DNA from: an uncultured Eubacteriales bacterium
GTDB lineage: Bacteria; Bacillota; Clostridia; Oscillospirales; Acutalibacteraceae
NCBI GenBank assembly: GCA_934552855.1
Contig: CAKTEU010000005.1
Span: forward strand, 21,383-85,382
Length of the DNA: 64,000 nt
Direction: 5' to 3'
Below, one piece after another: positions 1 to 6,594 of this stretch; the stretch's first letter is position 1, and each line of letters starts with the position of its first letter. The translations under genes were made by a program, and so were the position numbers. Under the pieces are notes generated by a model, which did not search any database, was not told the DNA's origin, and saw only the letters and a list, made by a program, of their open reading frames with translations.

Positions 1-1217
1 TCCGTGCGAACGAATTTTTCGCTGAAGAGCGGATACTCTTCGTCAAAATCATGCCAGCCGTCACGCCTGCCGTCGGTACAAATCTTTATTTTGAGCGACG
101 GAGAATCCTTTTGGGCCTTTTCAATCTGTTCGCAGATGAAATCTTCGCCCGCACAGATGATTGCGGAAACATTTGCGGAATTGAAGCGATACAAATAATC
201 GTGTTCCTGAAGAAGGTTGCTTGCCGGAATTGCGATTGCGCCGAGCTTATGAAGTCCGAGAACCGCAAACCAGAACTGATATCTGCGCTTGAGAACGAGC
301 ATTACCCTGTCGCCCTTTTTGATGCCAAGGCTTTTGAAATAGTTCGCACATTTTGCGGAATTTTCCTTCATATCAAGGAACGTGAACTCATGCTCCTTTT
401 TGTCCTTTGAAATGTGGAGCATTGCACGCTTTTCCGGTGAGCGTTCGGCAAGAGCATCAACAACATCGAAAGAAAAGTTGAACTTATCCTCGTTTTCAAA
501 GCTGATTGATTTAAGAACGCCGTTTTCGTCCTCAACCGGGTGAATGAATTTATGATAAATTCGTTTGTTGGTTTTCTGACGTTTGATATCCTTGACATTT
601 CTGAATTCTTCAACAGTATCCGCACTCCAGTTTGACGGATTGAGAACGATTGCGTAAAATTCGCAGTTTTCCCCGTCAATGGCAATCATGCCGTGAGGGG
701 TTGAAGAATCGTAATAAGCGCAGTCGCCCGGGTGAAGAATTTCGGTATGCGTTCCGATTTGAAGCTTCATCGTTCCGCTGATAACAAGGTCACATTCCTG
801 ACCGACATGAGTGGTAAGTTCAATATCCTTATGGAGTGCTTCTTCGCTGTATACACATTCAACATAAAGCGGTTCGGCAATTCTGTTTCTGAAAGCGGCA
901 GCAAGGTTAAAGTAATCCATGCCGTGAGCACGCTCAATGCGCTGACCGTCGTCTTTTCTTGTGATTGTATAAGTTTTAAGCTTCGGTGCGGAGCCTTCGA
1001 TAATTTCCGAAACATCAACGCCGAAAGCAAGAGCACAGCGGTACAAAAACGCAAAGCTCAAATCGTGGCACCCGTTTTCACATTCAAGGTATTCTTCGGT
1101 GCTTACCCCGGTGAGAGTTGCCATTTTTTCAGGCGAGAAACCGACAACTTCACGAAGTTCACGGATTCTTTCCGCCATTTCAAGAATTTTAAGGTCGAGA
1201 GATGTGATTGTTTCCAT
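1..1217 (-). CDS. HTH-cupin-acyl-CoA synthetase fusion, copy A (3' end beyond window)
   Basis: The frame is open from an ATG at 1217 to the window edge, about 405 codons; the stop lies outside. The start follows GGGAGGA. The N-terminus is a XRE-type helix-turn-helix (about residues 10-70), then a small cupin (about 105-185, with a THVGQE motif and an STPHGM strand), then the beginning of an AMP-forming acyl-CoA synthetase (adenylate-forming ANL family). The window ends before the P-loop and the C-terminal catalytic lysine. It is a clear paralogue of the complete gene to its right and shares its architecture almost motif for motif. It has its own promoter and T-box leader, so it is an independent transcription unit. 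The likely reaction is acid + ATP + CoA to acyl-CoA + AMP + PPi in the cytoplasm. The substrate is not shown by the sequence; a branched short-chain acid is inferred from the T-box. Confidence 0.85.
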   Translation of the reverse strand, partial: METITSLDLKILEMAERIRELREVVGFSPEKMATLTGVSTEEYLECENGCHDLSFAFLYRCALAFGVDVSEIIEGSAPKLKTYTITRKDDGQRIERAHGMDYFNLAAAFRNRIAEPLYVECVYSEEALHKDIELTTHVGQECDLVISGTMKLQIGTHTEILHPGDCAYYDSSTPHGMIAIDGENCEFYAIVLNPSNWSADTVEEFRNVKDIKRQKTNKRIYHKFIHPVEDENGVLKSISFENEDKFNFSFDVVDALAERSPEKRAMLHISKDKKEHEFTFLDMKENSAKCANYFKSLGIKKGDRVMLVLKRRYQFWFAVLGLHKLGAIAIPASNLLQEHDYLYRFNSANVSAIICAGEDFICEQIEKAQKDSPSLKIKICTDGRRDGWHDFDEEYPLFSEKFVRT

Positions 1218-1295
1218 AATTGTTCCTCCCAATAATCAAAAGCTGAAAAGGAGCAATTCCCGTTGCTGCAAAAAAGGTGAGTGCTAAAAGGAAAC

Positions 1296-1581
1296 AAAAA
1301 AAGCTCATCTCAAGATGTAATTCTCGAGACGAGCGTAATAAATTACTACCCGCGGTACCACTCAAATTGCGATTACAAAACCGCCACTCTTCAGGTTCAA
1401 ACAAACCCTATGCCTTTACGCAGCATACACGAGAGGATTCTACTTGTTAAAAACTTTCTTTCCTCCGGCTCAGGAACTACATCAAAAAAGCGCCTTTGAC
1501 GGCTTTCACCAAACGCCGACTCTCTGAAAAAGGTTGTGCCTCATTGAACTTTCCTTCAACGCTTTAAAATATTTAATTTAT
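1296..1581 (-). promoter_or_regulatory. T-box riboswitch A, upstream of copy A
   Basis: Reading the minus strand, the leader carries the hallmarks of a T-box. There is an AGAGAG bulge and a GGTGAAA distal-loop motif in Stem I, an AGTAG linker after Stem I, a Stem III-like hairpin, and the conserved GTGGTACCGCGG antiterminator sequence at about 1349-1360. A terminator hairpin with a T7 tail follows (1297-1334). The UGGU bulge would pair with an ACCA tRNA end. Aligning to the conserved GAGC element places the specifier at 1478-1480 (GUA, Val), followed by G. An alternative register is CCU (Pro) at 1472-1474. Uncharged tRNA binding should stop termination and switch on the synthetase. The identity as a T-box is sure; the specifier is tentative. 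Confidence 0.93.
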
Positions 1582-1588
1582 TGAGTGG

Positions 1589-1617
1589 ATGATATCACAT
1601 CTTCAAAAAAATGTCAA
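1589..1617 (-). promoter_or_regulatory. Sigma-A promoter of T-box A
   Basis: The minus strand has TTGACA (1612-1617), a 17-bp spacer and TATCAT (1589-1594). Transcription would begin near 1581 and give a leader of about 365 nt before the start codon. Confidence 0.8.
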
Positions 1618-1629
1618 GTAGTTTTTTAA

Positions 1630-3903
1630 TTAAAGTTTGTTTCTTATAATTTTTCCGCTGATTGTTTTCGGAAGATCTTCTCTAAATTCAACAATTCTCG
1701 GATATTTATACGGTGCAGTATGTGTTTTGACATAGGTCTGAATCTCTTTTTTGAGTTCATCCGTGCCTTCTGTTCCGTTTGTGAGAACAATGCAGGCCTT
1801 TACAACCTGTCCTCTGACTTCATCCGGAGCAGCGCAAACACCGCATTCAAGAACATAAGGAAGTTCCATGATAACGTTTTCAATCTCGAACGGTCCAATG
1901 CGATAGCCGGAGGATTTAATAACATCGTCTACGCGGCTGACATACCAAAAGTAACCGTCCTCATCACGCCACGCAACGTCTCCTGTGTGATACATTCCGT
2001 CGTGCCATGCTTCCTTGGTCTGTTCTTCGTCGTTATAATAGCCCATAAAGAGTCCGCAGGGAACGGCTTTATCGGTTCTGACAACGATTTCGCCCGGTTC
2101 ACCGTTCTTAACTTTGTTTCCGTCGGTGTCAACAAGGTCGATGTCATAGGTCGGAACAGCCTTGCCCATTGCGCCGGGCTTCGGCCGGGTTCCGTAAAGA
2201 TTGGCGATTGTGAGAGTTGTTTCGGTTTGACCGAAGCCTTCCATAATTGTGAGTCCGGTTGCTTTTTTGAATTGATTGAATACTTCGGGGTTAAGTGCCT
2301 CACCAGCGGTTGTTGCATACTTGATTGAAGAAAGATCATATGCGGAAAGATCCTGCTTGATGAACATTCTGTACATTGTCGGCGGTGCACAGAAGGTTGT
2401 GATGTTGTACTTTTTGAACATCGGAAGAATCTCCGAAGCATCAAAACGATCAAAATCATAAGTAAATACTGCGCCTTCACACATCCATTGGCCGTAAAGT
2501 TTTCCCCAAAGAGCCTTGCCCCAGCCTGTATCGGAAATTGTGAAGTGAAGTCCGTCCTCGTGAATATAATGCCAATACTTCGCTGTGATGTAGTGGCCGA
2601 GTGCGTATTTATAGTTATGGCAGGCAATTTTTGGATAACCTGTTGTTCCGGAAGTAAAGAACATGAGCATCGGGTCTGCACCGCAGGCTGTTTCCTCGGT
2701 TCTCGGAAAGTAGCCTCTAAACATTGAATATTCTTCATCAAAATTGTGCCAGCCTTCACGGTTTCCGCCAACGAGTATTTTAACCTGAAGTTCACCGTAA
2801 TTTGCTGCGGCAGCATCAACATGATCGGGAGTATTGTCATCAGCAGTGCAGACCACTGCTTTGACATGAGCAGCTTTGAAGCGGTATTCAAAATCATGTT
2901 CAAGAAGCTGATGGGTTGCGGGAATTGCGATTGCGCCGAGTTTGTGAAGAGCAAGAATGGTGAACCAGAACTGATAATGGCGTTTAAGAACAACCATAAC
3001 CTTGTCACCCTTTTTAATACCGAGGCTCTTAAGATAATTTGCAGTTCTTGCCGAAGCATGCTTCATATCCCTAAAAGTGAATCGGCGTTCGGTCTTATCT
3101 TTTGAAACATGGAGCATTGCAAGCTTATTCGGGGTCTTATCGGCAATTGCGTCAACAACGTCATAAGCGAAGTTAAAGCTGTCCTCGTTTTTAAACTTCA
3201 TCGAAACAAGTCTGCCTTCGTAATCTTCGGTTGCTTCAACAAAGTTTTCAACGGCAAGCGGTGCTTTTGCGGTACGGGCTTCAACAACGGTTTTTTGAAT
3301 TGCTTTTTCGTCAACCTTTTCGTCGCCGGAAATTACGACTGCAAGGAAAAGGCAGTCCTTTCCGTTCATTGCAATCATGCCGTGAGGAGTCGAGCTTTTA
3401 TAATAAATGCTGTCGCCCTCTTCAAGAACTTCGGTGTGGTCACCGACTCTGACTTTGAGCGTACCGCTCAAAACAAGGTCAAATTCCTGACCGCCGTGGG
3501 TTGTTGTGTGTATCTCCTTATTTTGAAGTTCTTCGGAATATTCATATTTTACCCAATATGGTTCTGCAAGCTTGTTTCTGAAAAGCGGTGCCAAGTTGCT
3601 GATTTCGATTCCGTGTTCTTTTGCGGTTCTTGTTCCCTGTCCCTTCCTTGTTACGGTGTATGAAGAAAGGTGGGCACTGTGACCTTCAAGGATATCGGTG
3701 ATTCCGATTCCGAAAGCGAGGGCGCATTTGTGAATGAATGTGAACGGAAGATCAATTTTGCCGGATTCATAAAGTGAATATGTTTCGGCGGTGAGATTTG
3801 TTTTATCTGCCATTTCATCAACCGAAAAGCCGATAATCTCACGCATTTCACGGATTCTTTCGGCGATGAGTCTGACTTCGTCTGTAAGGCCTGTGTTTTG
3901 CAT
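1630..3903 (-). CDS. HTH-cupin-acyl-CoA synthetase fusion, copy B
   Basis: This 757-residue protein starts after a GGAGG site. Residues ~10-73 are a XRE-type HTH, ~120-190 a cupin (HTTTHGGQEFD, GDSIYYKSSTPHGM), and ~230-757 an AMP-forming acyl-CoA synthetase. The synthetase has the P-loop FFTSGTTGYPK (~425), the EGFGQTETT motif, the YHTGD motif and the catalytic lysine in PKTISGKIIR at the extreme C-terminus. Motifs such as CAPPTMYRMF resemble the medium-chain (ACSM/MACS) branch, whose members act on short, branched and medium-chain acids. The HTH-cupin module looks like that of stand-alone small-ligand regulators, so the protein may sense its product or regulate its own gene; that is inference. 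It is a tandem paralogue of the left-edge gene. It is controlled by its own T-box, which suggests a role in amino-acid supply. Confidence 0.9.
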   Translation of the reverse strand: MQNTGLTDEVRLIAERIREMREIIGFSVDEMADKTNLTAETYSLYESGKIDLPFTFIHKCALAFGIGITDILEGHSAHLSSYTVTRKGQGTRTAKEHGIEISNLAPLFRNKLAEPYWVKYEYSEELQNKEIHTTTHGGQEFDLVLSGTLKVRVGDHTEVLEEGDSIYYKSSTPHGMIAMNGKDCLFLAVVISGDEKVDEKAIQKTVVEARTAKAPLAVENFVEATEDYEGRLVSMKFKNEDSFNFAYDVVDAIADKTPNKLAMLHVSKDKTERRFTFRDMKHASARTANYLKSLGIKKGDKVMVVLKRHYQFWFTILALHKLGAIAIPATHQLLEHDFEYRFKAAHVKAVVCTADDNTPDHVDAAAANYGELQVKILVGGNREGWHNFDEEYSMFRGYFPRTEETACGADPMLMFFTSGTTGYPKIACHNYKYALGHYITAKYWHYIHEDGLHFTISDTGWGKALWGKLYGQWMCEGAVFTYDFDRFDASEILPMFKKYNITTFCAPPTMYRMFIKQDLSAYDLSSIKYATTAGEALNPEVFNQFKKATGLTIMEGFGQTETTLTIANLYGTRPKPGAMGKAVPTYDIDLVDTDGNKVKNGEPGEIVVRTDKAVPCGLFMGYYNDEEQTKEAWHDGMYHTGDVAWRDEDGYFWYVSRVDDVIKSSGYRIGPFEIENVIMELPYVLECGVCAAPDEVRGQVVKACIVLTNGTEGTDELKKEIQTYVKTHTAPYKYPRIVEFREDLPKTISGKIIRNKL

Positions 3904-3995
3904 TGTTTTTTACCTCCGAAAAAATTTATTATCATCTTATGGTATACTCAAGACCCTTCGGTCTTATTTAAAAGCATTTTCATTTTGAGACAAAA

Positions 3996-4322
3996 CAAAA
4001 AGCCCGTCTCAAAGAATTCCTTTGAGACGAGCGTAATTTCTTACTGCCCGCGGTACCACTCAAATTGCGGTTAAAAACCGCCGCTCTTCGGACTCAAGCA
4101 AGTCCCTATGCATTAACGCAGCAATCACGGAAAACGCCTACTAGCCTTCAAAAAAAGCTTTCGGGTTTCAGCTCGGAAGCGATGGGAACTGAGAAAAGTT
4201 AGTATCGGGCTTTCACCAAACCCCGACTCGCTGAAAAAACCGGATTCTCTTCCGTTCTTCGTCATAGCCTTTAAATGTAATCAACCGCAAAAGCGGCCGA
4301 TGACCGAGTAATGTTCAATTGT
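3996..4322 (-). promoter_or_regulatory. T-box riboswitch B, upstream of copy B
   Basis: A second complete T-box leader lies on the minus strand. It has a Stem I AGCGAG bulge and GGTGAAA loop, the AGTAG linker, and a GGACTTGCTTGAGTCC Stem III hairpin. The GTGGTACCGCGG box is at about 4048-4059. A terminator (4001-4032) ends in a T-run. It is alignable with leader A over its length, so the leaders duplicated with the genes. At the aligned specifier position (three bases, G, five bases, GAGC) it reads AUC (Ile) at 4181-4183, where leader A reads GUA. The competing register gives CCC (Pro) at 4184-4186. The UGGU bulge fits an A73 discriminator tRNA, compatible with Ile, Val and Pro alike. Confidence 0.93.
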
Positions 4323-4329
4323 TGTTCAC

Positions 4330-4358
4330 AGTGTATCACCGAAAAAAATGTTTGTCAA
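4330..4358 (-). promoter_or_regulatory. Sigma-A promoter of T-box B
   Basis: The minus strand has TTGACA (4353-4358), a 17-bp spacer and TACACT (4330-4335). The geometry matches that of the promoter of leader A. Confidence 0.8.
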
Positions 4359-4406
4359 TAGGTTTTGAAAAAACTTTTTAATTCTTTTCGGCAAAAGCGT
4401 TAAAAA

Positions 4407-4670
4407 TTATTCGGCGAAACCGGATTCAACAAGCTTGACCAAAGCTTCAACGGCCTGTTCTTCGTCCGGACCTCCGGCAATGATGCGGATATCGGTTCCA
4501 CCCATGATTCCAAGTGAGAGAACGCCAAGAAGGCTCTTTGCATTGACTCTTCTTTCTTCCTTTTCAACCCAAATTGAAGATTTAAACTCGTTGGCTTTTT
4601 GAATAAAGAAAGTAGCCGGACGAGCGTGAAGACCAACCTGATTTTGAACTTTTACATCTTTAACAAACAT
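4407..4670 (-). CDS. ptsH: Phosphocarrier protein HPr
   Basis: This 87-residue protein starts at the ATG at 4670 behind GGGAGA; an in-frame upstream start is possible but poorly supported. It carries the histidine phosphorylation site GLHARPA with His15, and a Ser46 site (NAKSLLGVLSLG) that in Firmicutes is phosphorylated by HPr kinase. His15 marks it as HPr and not the Crh paralogue. It passes phosphate from enzyme I to sugar-specific PTS enzymes II, and as HPr-Ser-P acts with CcpA in catabolite repression. It stands alone here, without ptsI, under its own promoter at 4731-4758. Confidence 0.93.
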   Translation of the reverse strand: MFVKDVKVQNQVGLHARPATFFIQKANEFKSSIWVEKEERRVNAKSLLGVLSLGIMGGTDIRIIAGGPDEEQAVEALVKLVESGFAE

Positions 4671-4691
4671 AATATAAAATCTCCCACGCAC

Positions 4692-4976
4692 AATATTTGA
4701 TATCTAATATCAATTCATGATTACCCATGTATTATACCACAAAACTAATCTTCGTCAACAGTAAAAATGACGTAAAACGCCCAATTTTGAACTTTTTGGC
4801 TGCAAGCCTAAATGTTGAGTAAATTGAAAGCCCATTTTTGTGCATTTCAACCATAAAAATTTTGCTTTTCAATGCATTGTGCACAATTTAACTTTTCTTT
4901 ATTCGTCAAAACAGACTTTTTTCGACTTAATCGGATAGTTCTTTGATTAATATTGTTAGTCAAAATTACCAAAATA
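4692..4976. other. AT-rich intergenic region with the ptsH promoter
   Basis: No gene is visible. It holds a minus-strand promoter for ptsH: TTGACG (4753-4758), a 16-bp spacer and TATAAT (4731-4736) preceded by TG (extended -10). I see no clear terminator after trmD. The rest is AT-rich with no convincing reading frame. Confidence 0.6.
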
Positions 4977-5723
4977 TTAATTTTTATTGTCAAGCTGATT
5001 TTTGAGTGAGGCAAGAAAAGCTTTATCTTTTTTTGAAAGCACGGCCTTTTCAAGCATATCAGAGCGGCGAAGAAAAGTTCTTTCAATTGCTTTTTCACGG
5101 CGGAACTTTTCAATGTTTGCGTGATGCCCCGATAACAGTATATCCGGAACCGCCCTGCCATGCCACACCGGCGGCCTTGTATACTGCGGATATTCAAGAA
5201 GAGACGAATAATGGCTTTCTTCAGTGAAGCATTCTTCATTTGAAAGCACGCCCGGAATCATTCTTGAAACGCTGTCGGCAACAATCAGTGCCGGCAATTC
5301 TCCTCCGGTGAGAACATAATCACCGACAGAAATTTCTTCGTCAACAATTTCTTCAATTATACGCTCGTCAATTCCCTCATAGTGACCGCAAAGCAATGCT
5401 ATGTTATCCATTTTTGAAAGTTCACGAACCTTATTCTGCGTCAGCGTTGTCCCTTGCGGAGACATATATATAAGATGAACTTTTTTCCCGACTTCTTCGC
5501 AAAGTGCTTTATAACAATCATAAATCGGCTGAACACCCATAATCATACCCATTCCGCCGCCGTAAGGCGCATCGTCGACACGTCGATGTTTATCGGTTGA
5601 ATAATCACGGATTTGACGGCAATTGATTTCAACAAGGCCTTCCCTTCTCGCTCTGCCAACAATGCTTTCACAAAGCACACTTTCGCACATTTCCGGAAAA
5701 AGGGTCAGTATATCAATCCTCAT
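4977..5723 (-). CDS. trmD: tRNA (guanine37-N1)-methyltransferase TrmD
   Basis: This 248-residue SPOUT methyltransferase methylates G37 next to the anticodon using S-adenosylmethionine, which prevents +1 frameshifting. The N-terminus MRIDILTLFPEM and the trefoil-knot motif LTGGELPAL followed by DSVSRMIPGVL are diagnostic. I chose the ATG at 5723, since it sits 9 nt after GGGGGA; a TTG two codons upstream is the alternative. The start overlaps the end of rimM by 11 nt, so the two are translationally coupled. The usual rpsP and KH-protein partners are absent from this neighbourhood. Confidence 0.96.
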   Translation of the reverse strand: MRIDILTLFPEMCESVLCESIVGRARREGLVEINCRQIRDYSTDKHRRVDDAPYGGGMGMIMGVQPIYDCYKALCEEVGKKVHLIYMSPQGTTLTQNKVRELSKMDNIALLCGHYEGIDERIIEEIVDEEISVGDYVLTGGELPALIVADSVSRMIPGVLSNEECFTEESHYSSLLEYPQYTRPPVWHGRAVPDILLSGHHANIEKFRREKAIERTFLRRSDMLEKAVLSKKDKAFLASLKNQLDNKN

Positions 5724-6234
5724 CGTCAAAAATCCCCCTGAGCGGTCTGATTTTTACCGTTTCGTTTTCAACGTCGGTTTCAATGACAACGGGCGGTATT
5801 GCAGGAAGAAGATATTCTTTTCCTTTTTCGTCCTTAACATACCAAACATCGTTTGCGCCGGTTTCGCTAACGTCGCAAAGTGTTCCGTAAACGATTGATT
5901 CATCATCGGCATCAATAACCTTACAACCAATAAGATCTTGAATAAAGAACCTTCCTTTGGGAAGTCTTGCATCGTTCCTGTCCATATAAAGGACACGATT
6001 GCGCATAAGGTTTGCTTTATCGATACTGTCAACACCCTCAAGCATAAGAATGACAATATTTCCGTGCGGACGACAGGAAAGGACTTTTACTGCCTTTTCG
6101 CCGTTTTTATCGTAGTACAGCGTTTTAAAGCGTTTGAAAAAATCGGGGCTGTCGCACCACGGATCAACACGAACCTCACCCTTGATTCCGTGAGTACTGA
6201 CAACTTTTCCGATTTCAAGATACTTTTTAAGCAT
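5713..6234 (-). CDS. rimM: 16S rRNA processing protein RimM
   Basis: RimM assists maturation of the 30S head by binding S19. The start MLKKYLEIGKVVSTHGIKGEVRV matches the family N-terminus, and the PRC-barrel half (LIGCKVIDADD, YLLPAIPPVVIETD) follows, giving 173 residues. The ATG at 6234 has no Shine-Dalgarno at normal distance. An AAAGGA lies about 24 nt upstream, separated by a small hairpin (CGGCATTTTTGCCG) that could bring it near. An in-frame TTG at 6270 would add 12 residues that do not look like the family. It is co-transcribed with trmD. Confidence 0.93.
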   Translation of the reverse strand: MLKKYLEIGKVVSTHGIKGEVRVDPWCDSPDFFKRFKTLYYDKNGEKAVKVLSCRPHGNIVILMLEGVDSIDKANLMRNRVLYMDRNDARLPKGRFFIQDLIGCKVIDADDESIVYGTLCDVSETGANDVWYVKDEKGKEYLLPAIPPVVIETDVENETVKIRPLRGIFDDED

Positions 6235-6290
6235 ATTTTTGTTCAGCGGCAAAAATGCCGTTCCTTTCAACTTTTATATTAAAATAACAA

Positions 6291-6312
6291 AGGCAGACCG
6301 AAAAGTCTGCCT
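6291..6312 (-). terminator. Hairpin after the 43-aa ORF
   Basis: The arms AGGCAGAC and GTCTGCCT form an 8-bp stem. On the minus strand it is followed by TTGTTATTTT, an imperfect T-tract. It separates the small ORF from rimM. Confidence 0.6.
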
Positions 6313-6338
6313 CTGAAAATTCAGTGACGGTTAATAAA

Positions 6339-6470
6339 TCAGTTGTTTGCGGTAGGATCAACAATCCAATCCTCGTTAACATCCGTGCCGGTAATGTGGC
6401 AAAGGAATCTGTAAAGATAGTTCCACATATCAATAAGGATAATTTCAATCTGTTTAAGAGCGTCTTTCAT
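6339..6470 (-). CDS. Small 43-aa amphipathic protein
   Basis: A 43-codon frame starts with ATG at 6470, 6 nt after a perfect AGGAGG, and ends with TGA. Residues ~5-27 (LKQIEIILIDMWNYLYRFLC) form a hydrophobic, probably amphipathic helix, followed by a polar, acidic tail. I do not recognise a family. The helix resembles in style the hydrophobic C-terminal tails of the secreted metallophosphoesterase next door and of the lipase-like protein at 61743. It is followed by a hairpin, which supports a discrete expressed unit. It may be a membrane-associated peptide. Confidence 0.6.
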   Translation of the reverse strand: MKDALKQIEIILIDMWNYLYRFLCHITGTDVNEDWIVDPTANN

Positions 6471-6556
6471 TGGTTTTTCCTCCTGTAAAAATTATTTATA
6501 CTCGGATTATACACCAAGGCGGCAAAATTTTCAACTGTTATGTTCATAATTTATGC

Positions 6557-6594
6557 AAAAAATCCGGCAATCGTCTGACCGCCGGAAATTTTTT
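6557..6594 (-). terminator. Terminator after metallophosphoesterase
   Basis: The stem TCCGGC/GCCGGA is flanked by A/T runs. On the minus strand it ends in a run of six T right after the stop codon. Confidence 0.8.

Noticed and set aside
6235..6270. TTG start for rimM 12 codons upstream
   Set aside because: It has no ribosome site and adds residues unlike RimM; the ATG at 6234 gives the family N-terminus.
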